Below are positions 1-4,896 of a DNA stretch of 5,598 nucleotides, piece after piece. Where the stretch lies: contig JAHWJM010000193.1 of the NCBI GenBank assembly GCA_019348435.1, forward strand, positions 1-5,598. The letters run 5' to 3'. Both the position numbers and the translations under genes were made by a program. Origin of the DNA: Actinomycetota bacterium. GTDB lineage: Bacteria; Actinomycetota; Thermoleophilia; Solirubrobacterales; Solirubrobacteraceae. Each line of letters opens with the position of its first letter. Within the stretch, counting starts at the first letter, position 1. The notes beneath the pieces are model-generated. The model ran no database searches, had not been told where the DNA came from, and was given only the letters and a program-made list of their open reading frames with translations.

Positions 1-198
1 GAACGCGTCGCCCGGGGGTCGGAGGGCTTCTCGGGGCGCACCGTCGGCAGGGACATCGACGTGACGCTCGGCGCCGGGCGGCGGACCGGCCGCTGGGCGT
101 GGCTGGCCGAGCTCGGCGGCCCCCTCGTCCTCGACTGCAAGGTCAACCGGCAGGTGCAGGCCGAGCGGCTCGCCGAGGCGTTCAGGGGCGGTGCCTAG
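1..198 (+). CDS. Probable thiamine-diphosphate-dependent enzyme (acetolactate synthase-like), C-terminal end only
   Basis: The reading frame is open from the window edge to TAG at 196-198 and gives 65 residues; the start lies outside the window. The last 30 or so residues contain GPLVLDCKVNR, then a helix ending AERLAEAFRGG. From memory this matches the end of the C-terminal ThDP-binding domain of acetolactate synthase-like enzymes, where a beta strand (PLVLDCKV) is followed by a helix of the AEWLEEAF type. The cofactor motif (GDG...N) would lie upstream, so the reaction cannot be told. Such enzymes are cytoplasmic and decarboxylate or ligate 2-oxo acids. The following gene converges on this one with a 33-bp gap and no obvious hairpin-plus-T terminator. 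The middle part (residues 20-32) fits the family less well. Coding is fairly sure; the family is moderately sure. Confidence 0.6.
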   Translation, partial: ERVARGSEGFSGRTVGRDIDVTLGAGRRTGRWAWLAELGGPLVLDCKVNRQVQAERLAEAFRGGA

Positions 199-231
199 CC
201 CCAGCCTCGCCCCGCAGGCCCGCCCGGAATA

Positions 232-630
232 TCATGCGGAGGCGGTCCGGTCGGCGTGCCAGTCGCCCGTGCCCGCGCCGGGCGTCGCGTCCCCCGCGCC
301 CACCGCGCGGACGAGGTCGCGGACGTAGTTGAGGTGCTCGCGCATGGCGCGCTCCGCGCGGACGGGATCGCCGCGCTCGATGGCGTGCAGGAGCTGGTCG
401 TGCTTCGGCCGCCAGCGGCAGTAGACGTGCTCGGGCCGGCCGGGCTTGCGGCAGACCGTGCCGACCAGCCGGATGCGGCCGCGCTTCACGAGTCGGCCGA
501 GCCGCTTGAGGGCCTTGTTCTTGCTCGGGAACCAGCCGAGGCCGACGAGCATCGCCCTGCGAGTGCGCTCGGGCAGGACATCGATGGACCGTCGAAGTTC
601 TGCGCGGGCTTGTTCGCGGGGCGTTGCCAT
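232..630 (-). CDS. Small putative transcriptional regulator: winged helix plus FCD-like C-terminal helices
   Basis: The protein has 132 residues and begins at ATG 630-628, preceded by a good Shine-Dalgarno AGGAGA seven bases upstream; it stops at TGA 234-232. Residues 20-72 look like a winged helix: helices (ERTRRAMLVGLGWF, KALKRLGRLVKRG), then a beta hairpin with GRPEHVYCRW as the wing. Residues 76-108 align with the end of FCD domains of GntR-family regulators: H77, the AI..GD turn at 83-88, then A..AM..HL with H99. In FCD proteins those two histidines are metal ligands. The upstream FCD helices are missing, and the DNA-binding part does not look like a GntR domain, so this is a chimera or a very reduced regulator. 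It diverges from the oxidoreductase gene across 93 bp, which suggests it controls that operon and itself. The function is inference; the reading frame is well supported. Confidence 0.75.
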   Translation of the reverse strand: MATPREQARAELRRSIDVLPERTRRAMLVGLGWFPSKNKALKRLGRLVKRGRIRLVGTVCRKPGRPEHVYCRWRPKHDQLLHAIERGDPVRAERAMREHLNYVRDLVRAVGAGDATPGAGTGDWHADRTASA

Positions 631-637
631 AGGGTGC

Positions 638-643
638 TCTCCT
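638..643 (-). promoter_or_regulatory. Ribosome binding site of the putative regulator
   Basis: On the minus strand AGGAGA lies seven bases before ATG 630-628. It fixes the start of the 132-residue protein and argues against the longer same-frame version that would begin upstream and overlap the oxidoreductase start. Confidence 0.7.
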
Positions 644-660
644 GTCGTCGGGACCGGGCC

Positions 661-689
661 ACCGTATGTCAGGCCGTCTCCTGCGGCAA
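661..689 (-). promoter_or_regulatory. Candidate sigma-70-type promoter of the putative regulator
   Basis: On the minus strand TTGCCG (689-684) and TACGGT (666-661) are separated by exactly 17 bases. The first matches 4 of 6 bases of the -35 consensus and the second has the TAnnnT form common in actinobacterial -10 boxes. Transcription would start near 654, giving a leader of about 24 bases containing the AGGAGA site. No equally good promoter was found for the plus-strand oxidoreductase gene; TATGTC at 665-670 is a weak -10 candidate that would overlap this one. Confidence 0.4.
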
Positions 690-706
690 CCGAACTCCTG
701 TCGCTG

Positions 707-713
707 AAAGGGA
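707..713 (+). promoter_or_regulatory. Ribosome binding site of the LLM oxidoreductase
   Basis: AAAGGGA lies ten bases before ATG 724. It supports this start, which places the first beta strand (KLGVHIGYWG) at the very N-terminus as expected for the family. Confidence 0.55.
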
Positions 714-723
714 TCTTGCAGCA

Positions 724-1758
724 ATGAAGCTCGGCGTTCACATCGGTTACTGGGGGCTCGGGCTGTCGTCCGACGACCAGCGCGAGATCGTCCAGCAGGC
801 CGAGCGGCTGGGCTATGACTCCGTTTGGGCAGCGGAGGCCTACGGCTCTGACGCGGCCACGATCCTCGGCTGGCTGGCGGGCCTGACGTCGACGATCAAG
901 CTCGGCTCCGCGATCTTCCAGATGCCGGCCCGCAGCCCCGCGATGACCGCGATGACCGCCGCCACGATCGACCAGCTCTCGGGCGGGCGGATGCTGCTGG
1001 GCCTCGGCTCGTCGGGGCCGCAGGTCGCGGAGGGCTGGCACGGCCAGCGCTTCGCCCGCCAGATCCAGCGCACACGCGAGTACGTGGCGGTGGTGCGCAA
1101 GGCGCTTGCCCGCGAGCGCCTCGTGTTCGAGGGCGAGACGCTGACGCTGCCGCTGCCCGACGGCCCCGGCAAGGCGCTGAAGCTCACGATCGCCCCCGTC
1201 CAGGAGCAGATCCCGATCTACCTGGCCGCGATCGGGCCCAACAACACGCGTCTGGCCGGCGAGATCGCCGACGGCTGGATCCCGACGCTGTTCTCACCCG
1301 AGCACGTCGCGCAGTTTCGCCCGCTGCTCGAGGAGGGCGCGGCGCGCAGCGGCCGCTCGTTGCAGGGCTTCGACGTGGCGCCGCAGGTCAACGTCTTCGT
1401 GACGGATGACATGGCCGCCGCGCGTGATGCGATGCGCCCGTTCATCGCGCTCTACGTCGGCGGCATGGGCTCGCGCGAGAAGAACTTCTACAACGCGCTG
1501 GTGCAGCGCTACGGCTTCGAGGACGAGGCGCGCGACGTGCAGGATCTCTACCTCGACGGCAAGCGCGCCGAGGCGATGGCGCGCCTCTCGGATGAGCTCA
1601 TCGACGCGGTCTCGCTGTGCGGGCCGCCCGAGCACGTGCGCGAGCGCCTGGCGGTGTACCGCGACGCCGGCGTCGGCACGCTCGGCGTCAGCCCGCTGGC
1701 GTTCACGAAGGGCGAGCGTCTCGAGCAGCTGCGCGTCATCGCGGAGCTGGCGGGCTGA
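724..1758 (+). CDS. LLM-class flavin- or F420-dependent oxidoreductase, Rv3520c-like
   Basis: This gene encodes 344 residues, about the usual length of the family. It starts at ATG 724 with AAAGGGA at 707-713, ten bases upstream, and ends at TGA 1756-1758. The protein is a luciferase-like (bacterial luciferase / F420 reductase) TIM barrel. Recognisable stretches are the first strand with GYWG (8-11), DSVWAAEAYGSDA (32-44), the LSGGRMLLGLGSSGPQV block (85-101) with WHG (105-107), IPIYLAAIGPNN (163-174), and EIADGW (180-185). Together these resemble the actinobacterial Rv3520c-type LLM F420-dependent subfamily. The enzyme is probably a cytoplasmic hydride-transfer or monooxygenase enzyme using reduced F420 or FMN; which cofactor and substrate cannot be told from sequence. 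Its stop overlaps the glycosyltransferase start, so the two form an operon. The frame stays open upstream of ATG 724, but that extension reads through the antisense of the regulator gene and is rejected. Confidence 0.93.
   Translation: MKLGVHIGYWGLGLSSDDQREIVQQAERLGYDSVWAAEAYGSDAATILGWLAGLTSTIKLGSAIFQMPARSPAMTAMTAATIDQLSGGRMLLGLGSSGPQVAEGWHGQRFARQIQRTREYVAVVRKALARERLVFEGETLTLPLPDGPGKALKLTIAPVQEQIPIYLAAIGPNNTRLAGEIADGWIPTLFSPEHVAQFRPLLEEGAARSGRSLQGFDVAPQVNVFVTDDMAAARDAMRPFIALYVGGMGSREKNFYNALVQRYGFEDEARDVQDLYLDGKRAEAMARLSDELIDAVSLCGPPEHVRERLAVYRDAGVGTLGVSPLAFTKGERLEQLRVIAELAG
1743..1746 (+). promoter_or_regulatory. Ribosome binding site supporting the CTG start of the glycosyltransferase
   Basis: GGAG sits inside the last codons of the oxidoreductase, exactly eight bases before CTG 1755. 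CTG 1761, the other nearby option, would be 14 bases away. This spacing is the main sequence argument for the 1755 start. Confidence 0.5.
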
Positions 1759-2954
1759 CCCTGACCGCGCCGCGGCGGATCCTGCTCGGCGCCTTCGGCG
1801 ATCCCGGACACGCGTTCCCGATGATCGCGCTCGGGCGCGAGTTGGCGCGCCGCGGCCACGCGGTGACGCTGCAGACGTGGCGGCGGTGGCAGGCGGACGT
1901 CGAGCGCGAGGGGATCGCCTTCGCGGCGGCGCCGGAGTACCACGTCTTCCCCACGCGCGAGCGGCCGCTGACGCCCTATCAGGCGGTCGAGCGCGCCACC
2001 CACGAGACGCGCGCGCTCGTGCGCGAGGTGGCGCCGGCGGTCGTCATCGCCGACATCCTCACGCTCGCGCCGGCGCTCGCGGGCGAGCTCGAGGGCGTGC
2101 CGGTCGGGACCGTCATCCCCCACCTCGACCCGCGCATGCCCGCCGGCAGCGCCCCGTACTCCTGCGGCGCGCGGCTGCCCCGCACGCGTGCCGGCCGTGC
2201 GCTGTGGCGCGGCGCCGACCCGCTGCTGCGCCACGGGCTGCAGCTCGGCCGCCGCCAGCTCAACGAGACGCGCCGGCGCCTGGGCCTGCCGGCGCTCGAG
2301 CGCGTCCACGGCGGCATCAGCGAGGCGCTGACGCTCGTCGCCACCTTCCCGCAGCTCGAGTATCCGCGAGCATGGCCGCCTGGCACACACGTCGTAGGAC
2401 CGCTCATGTGGGAGCCGCCGGCGCCGGACGTGCAGCCGCCGCCGGGGGGCGATCCGCTCATCCTGATCGCGCCGTCGACGTCGCAGGATCCCGCCCAGAC
2501 GCTGCTGCGAGCCGCGCTCGCGGGCCTTCCCCGTCTGCCCGTGCGCGTGCTCGCCTCCGCGAACCGGCAGATCCCGCTCGACGTGCCGGTGGCGCCCAAC
2601 GTCCGGCTCGTCGACTGGCTGTCCTATTCCCGCGCGATGCCCGCCTGCGACCTCGTCGTCTGTCACGGCGGGCACGGCACCGTCGCGCGCGCGTTGGCCA
2701 GCGGCTGCGGCCTCGTGATCGTCCCGGCCGCCGGCGACATGAACGAGAACGGCGCCCGGGTGGACTGGGCGGGCGTCGGCGTGCGCCTGCCGCGCCGGCT
2801 CGTCGGCGCACGCGGGCTGGCGCTCGCGGTCGGCCGCGCGCTCGCCCGCCCGGAGCTGCGCGCGGGCGCGCGCGGGCTGCAGGATTGGGCGGCGCGTCAC
2901 GACGCCGCCGCGCAAGCGGCCGACCGCATCGAGGAGTTCGCCGCGCGCGGTTAG
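1755..2954 (+). CDS. GT1-family (UGT/MGT-like) glycosyltransferase, probable CTG start
   Basis: The protein has 399 residues if translation starts at CTG 1755; the stop is TAG 2952-2954. It has the two-Rossmann GT-B plan. The N-terminal domain opens with RILLGAFGDPGH, where H19 is the expected catalytic base of GT1 enzymes, followed by FPMIALGRELARRGH. VVIAD at 96-100 may carry the partner aspartate. The C-terminal donor domain shows VDWLSY (286-291), HGGHGT (304-309) and the P-x3-D-x-N stretch at 324-330, the bacterial form of the nucleotide-sugar signature. It should transfer a sugar from a nucleotide sugar to a small lipophilic acceptor in the cytoplasm; sugar and acceptor are unknown. No ATG, GTG or TTG exists between GTG 1617, which would add about 46 low-complexity residues, and ATG 1821, which would remove the glycine-rich loop and H19. 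CTG 1755 has GGAG eight bases upstream and shares CTGA with the preceding stop, implying translational coupling. Confidence 0.9.
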   Translation: MTLTAPRRILLGAFGDPGHAFPMIALGRELARRGHAVTLQTWRRWQADVEREGIAFAAAPEYHVFPTRERPLTPYQAVERATHETRALVREVAPAVVIADILTLAPALAGELEGVPVGTVIPHLDPRMPAGSAPYSCGARLPRTRAGRALWRGADPLLRHGLQLGRRQLNETRRRLGLPALERVHGGISEALTLVATFPQLEYPRAWPPGTHVVGPLMWEPPAPDVQPPPGGDPLILIAPSTSQDPAQTLLRAALAGLPRLPVRVLASANRQIPLDVPVAPNVRLVDWLSYSRAMPACDLVVCHGGHGTVARALASGCGLVIVPAAGDMNENGARVDWAGVGVRLPRRLVGARGLALAVGRALARPELRAGARGLQDWAARHDAAAQAADRIEEFAARG

Positions 2955-4186
2955 GAGTGCGTCGTGCGAGCGACGAGCGTGCCGGTGGTGCGGTGCACGG
3001 CGCTACGCCCGCTGGCGTCGCGCGTGACGGCGTAGGCGCGGACGAGCATCCGCCCGGTGCGCTTGAGCAGCACGCGGTCCGCCTTCGACAGCGCCATCGT
3101 GAGCGTGCGCGTCCGGCCCGGCAGGAGCGTGAAGTTTCGCTGCCCGAGGCGGCGCTCGCGCCGCAGCGCCCTGATCTTCGAGCGCCGGTTGGGCCGGCTG
3201 AAGACCGCGACCCGTCCGCGGCAGCGCGTCGCCTCGCGCGGGCAGAAGACCGTGACGAGCACGATCGACGGGCGTCGCAGACGTGGCCTGGACAGGCCGA
3301 GTTGCGGAGCCGGCGAGCTGGTGGTGCCCGGTGGCGCCGCGACGTCGACGCCGGGCGTGCCGGCGGGCCCGCCCGCGCCCGCGGGGCCCGACGGCTCAGC
3401 CGGTGACGGCGGCGCCGGCGGCTCGTCGTTGTCGACGATCGTCGCGGCGGCACGCGCACGACCCGGCGTCGCGGAGACGGGCGACGCGAGGCGCAGCTCG
3501 AAGGCCTCGTCGGGCTCGTCGGCGCCGTCGTCGAGCGTTGGAACGCCGATGCTTGCGGACGTCGCGCCCGCGGCGATCGCGATCGTGCCGCTGCGCGCCG
3601 TGTAGTCCTGTCCGGAGACCGCGCTGCCATCGGCGGTGGTGAAGGCGACCGACACGTCGTGCCCGCTCGGCGCGCTCAGCGAGATCGTGAACGCCGCGGT
3701 GGCGCCCTCCGCCGTCGCGGGCGCGTCTGAGACGGCGACCACCGGCGGCGGGTCGTCATCCACGATGGTGGCGACGCCCTCACCGTCGACGATCTCGCTC
3801 GAGCCCGACAGAAGCACACGGAACGTCTCCGATGGCTCGTCGAGCGCGTCTCCTCGGACGGCGACATGCACCTGCTGGGCCTGCTCGCCGCCGAGCGGCA
3901 GCGACCCGAAGAACAGCGAGCCCGACGTCGCCGCGTAGTCCGCGGGCGCGCGCGCCGTGCCGTCGGCGGTGGCGAAGGCGATCGTCGCGTTGCCCGTGAG
4001 CAGGCCGCCCGTGCGCGTGACCGTGAAGGACGCGACGGCGCCGTCGCCGTCGGCCTCGAAGACAGAGACGTCGCCGATGCTGATGGACGCCTGTGCCGCA
4101 GGCGCCACGGCCGCCAGCAGGAGCGCGCCGAGCAGCAGCGTCCTGAACGTGAACGACGTGCAACGACGCCTCCCCTGGCCGAGCAT
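2951..4186 (-). CDS. Exported protein with two Calx-beta domains and a basic C-terminal beta domain
   Basis: From ATG 4186 the protein has 411 residues and ends at TAA 2953-2951. Residues 1-33 form a signal peptide: a basic start (GQGRRR), hydrophobic TLLLGALLLAAVA, and AQA just before the mature SISIGD. Two Calx-beta domains follow at about 35-145 and 148-255. Each has the ATADGTA..PADY or TTADGSAVSGQDY strand, an acidic DEP turn (DALDEPSETF, DDGADEPDEAF) and a closing TIVDDD or TIVDND, acidic sites that bind calcium in this fold. A Pro/Gly/Ala-rich linker (255-300) leads to a basic domain (300-411) with C315 and C322, probably a disulfide. I know this tail type from exported Solirubrobacterales proteins. 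The protein is likely secreted or surface-bound in an adhesive or structural role; no catalytic motif is seen and no membrane anchor or LPXTG was found. A TTG at 4216 could add ten residues, with a weak AGGCGG upstream. Confidence 0.85.
   Translation of the reverse strand: MLGQGRRRCTSFTFRTLLLGALLLAAVAPAAQASISIGDVSVFEADGDGAVASFTVTRTGGLLTGNATIAFATADGTARAPADYAATSGSLFFGSLPLGGEQAQQVHVAVRGDALDEPSETFRVLLSGSSEIVDGEGVATIVDDDPPPVVAVSDAPATAEGATAAFTISLSAPSGHDVSVAFTTADGSAVSGQDYTARSGTIAIAAGATSASIGVPTLDDGADEPDEAFELRLASPVSATPGRARAAATIVDNDEPPAPPSPAEPSGPAGAGGPAGTPGVDVAAPPGTTSSPAPQLGLSRPRLRRPSIVLVTVFCPREATRCRGRVAVFSRPNRRSKIRALRRERRLGQRNFTLLPGRTRTLTMALSKADRVLLKRTGRMLVRAYAVTRDASGRSAVHRTTGTLVARTTHS
2960..2975. repeat. 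Small hairpin just past the glycosyltransferase stop
   Basis: CGTCG (2960-2964) and CGACG (2971-2975) are perfect inverted repeats around a six-base loop, starting six bases after the glycosyltransferase TAG and lying inside the end of the Calx-beta gene. No T run follows on either strand, so it is at best a weak terminator and may be chance in such GC-rich DNA. Confidence 0.2.
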
Positions 4187-4193
4187 GACGCGG

Positions 4194-4199
4194 ACCGTA
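4194..4199 (-). promoter_or_regulatory. Candidate -10 box for leaderless transcription of the Calx-beta gene
   Basis: On the minus strand TACGGT (4199-4194) ends seven bases before ATG 4186, and there is no Shine-Dalgarno in between. A TAnnnT box at this distance is the usual arrangement of leaderless actinobacterial mRNAs, so the message may begin at the A of the ATG. No clear -35 box is present. The same TACGGT hexamer is the candidate -10 of the regulator gene. Confidence 0.35.
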
Positions 4200-4329
4200 C
4201 CGGGCGACTGCGACAAAGACCACCGCCGCCTGGCGCTCTCGGTAGAACCTGCGTGAATTCGTCTTCGACCGGGGCGCTTCGGGTGTCCGTCAGCTGTCTT
4301 CTGAAAAATGGCGTGACCGGACCTGCGAG

Positions 4330-4355
4330 GCGGTGAGATCGTGCGGTGAGATCGT
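4330..4355. repeat. Perfect 13-bp tandem duplication
   Basis: GCGGTGAGATCGT occurs twice with no gap, at 4330-4342 and 4343-4355. The copies are identical. Because 13 is not a multiple of 3, the duplication changes the frame of anything encoded across it, and it falls inside the relic minus-strand frame. Confidence 0.85.
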
Positions 4356-4440
4356 GGCCAATGCGTGCGGGTTGATCCAGATGGAACCGGCGGCGGAGTC
4401 CACCTTCACGAGCGTGCCGTGGTCGCGGGCCGCGTCGAAT

Positions 4441-4460
4441 CGATCGGCAAGCGCCGATCG
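4441..4460. repeat. Perfect 8-bp inverted repeat with a 4-base loop upstream of the HNH gene
   Basis: CGATCGGC (4441-4448) and GCCGATCG (4453-4460) are exact reverse complements around AAGC. The right arm abuts the GGAGGG ribosome binding site (4460-4465) of the HNH gene. It could be an operator or, in RNA, a hairpin affecting access to that site. There is no T run, so it is not a standard terminator. Confidence 0.6.
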
Positions 4461-4477
4461 GAGGGTTAGCGCTGGGT

Positions 4478-4765
4478 GTGCATCCCGTGGTTGTTGCTGC
4501 TCGGATGGCTATGAAGCGCTGCCTGGGGCGCTGCGGCCACCTGATCGCCACGGGCTCCTACTGCGCCCGGTGCCGGCCACGCAACGGCTCGACACGCGCA
4601 TGGCGGCAGACACGGTCGATGGTGCTCTACCGCGATGCCTCCCGCTGCCAGCTGTGCAATCGAGCCGCAGTGGAGGTCGACCACATCGTGCCCGTAGCCG
4701 AGGGCGGGTCCGATCGCCCGTCGAACCTCCGGTCGCTCTGCCGCGACTGCCACGCCTCGCGCTGA
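4478..4765 (+). CDS. Small HNH endonuclease with an N-terminal zinc knuckle
   Basis: The protein has 95 residues if it starts at GTG 4478, with GGAGGG at 4460-4465 twelve bases upstream. ATG 4505 or 4511 would give 86 or 84 residues and keep every motif, but have no ribosome binding site. The stop is TGA 4763-4765. An N-terminal cysteine set (C15, C19, C29, C32) resembles a short zinc knuckle. The HNH core follows: C57-x2-C60, D68-H69 with IVPVAEGGSD, N83 in SNLRSLC, and C88-x2-C91-H92. H69, N83 and H92 are the catalytic/metal triad, and the four cysteines should hold structural zinc. It is a metal-dependent DNA nuclease of the type found in actinophages and as orphan homing-like genes. It stops four residues after the first base of the last motif (CHASR), shorter than relatives that usually continue with a basic tail. 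No terminase or intron is seen nearby. Confidence 0.85.
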   Translation: MHPVVVAARMAMKRCLGRCGHLIATGSYCARCRPRNGSTRAWRQTRSMVLYRDASRCQLCNRAAVEVDHIVPVAEGGSDRPSNLRSLCRDCHASR

Positions 4766-4770
4766 ACTGC

Positions 4771-4789
4771 TTGCGCTCGCAACGTTTTT
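4771..4789 (+). terminator. Weak candidate intrinsic terminator after the HNH gene
   Basis: TTGC (4771-4774) and GCAA (4779-4782) pair around GCTC, followed after two bases by TTTTT at 4785-4789. It begins five bases after the HNH stop. The T run is striking in this GC-rich DNA, but the stem is short. Confidence 0.35.
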
Positions 4790-4840
4790 GTGCGGCGCGG
4801 TGGCGGGGTGTCCGTGACCGCCTATCCAAGAAACCGCTCG

Positions 4841-4857
4841 GTGCACAGCGGGTGCAC
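4841..4857. repeat. Inverted repeat of two GTGCAC hexamers, downstream of the tRNA pair
   Basis: GTGCAC occurs at 4841-4846 and 4852-4857, separated by AGCGG. Since GTGCAC is itself palindromic, the copies are both direct repeats at an 11-base period and a 6-bp hairpin. On the minus strand this lies about 40 bases past tRNA-Arg and is followed by CGAGCGGTTTCTT, so it may help end or process the tRNA transcript. It could equally be a protein-binding pair one helical turn apart. Confidence 0.3.
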
Positions 4858-4896
4858 GCCAGTTCCGGCGAGCGCCCCAATCGCCCGTGTTTGCAG

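Larger units (their letters stand above)
4290..4508 (-). pseudogene. Probable relic reading frame with no usable start codon
   Basis: On the minus strand a frame is open from after TAG 4511-4509 to TGA 4292-4290, 72 codons. It reads RSALADRFDAARDHGTLVKV and continues with DSAAGSIWINPHALATISPHD. This looks like real protein: a helix, then a beta strand and WINP turn, with codons between about 4450 and 4350 mostly ending in G or C. No ATG, GTG or TTG is available before GTG 4409, which would give only 39 residues and no Shine-Dalgarno. The upstream part overlaps the HNH start, and the downstream part carries a 13-bp tandem duplication that changes the frame. I do not recognise the family. It may be a truncated remnant, a very small gene starting at GTG 4409, or a coincidence. 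Confidence 0.25.

Noticed and set aside
256..723. N-terminal extension of the LLM oxidoreductase to an in-frame start at 256
   Set aside because: The extra residues read through the antisense of the regulator gene and are low-complexity. ATG 724 has a ribosome binding site and gives the normal family length.
446..727. 93-residue plus-strand frame antisense to the regulator
   Set aside because: It is a composition-driven shadow with no ribosome binding site and no recognisable motif, and it overlaps two well-supported genes.
1617..1754. GTG 1617 as the start of the glycosyltransferase
   Set aside because: It would overlap the oxidoreductase by over 140 bases and add an Arg/Ala/Gly-rich segment that is a frame-shifted copy of the upstream gene's coding DNA.
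1548..2915. A 455-residue minus-strand frame
   Set aside because: It is antisense to the oxidoreductase end and the glycosyltransferase, Arg-rich, and shows no family motif, whereas the sense frames match known folds.
1406..3406. A 666-residue plus-strand frame
   Set aside because: It is almost entirely Arg/Ala/Pro, typical of the wrong frame in GC-rich DNA, and it crosses both the glycosyltransferase and the Calx-beta gene.
2458..3630. A 390-residue minus-strand frame, Arg/Ser-rich
   Set aside because: It is a shadow of the glycosyltransferase end and the Calx-beta gene, with extreme Arg content and no domain.
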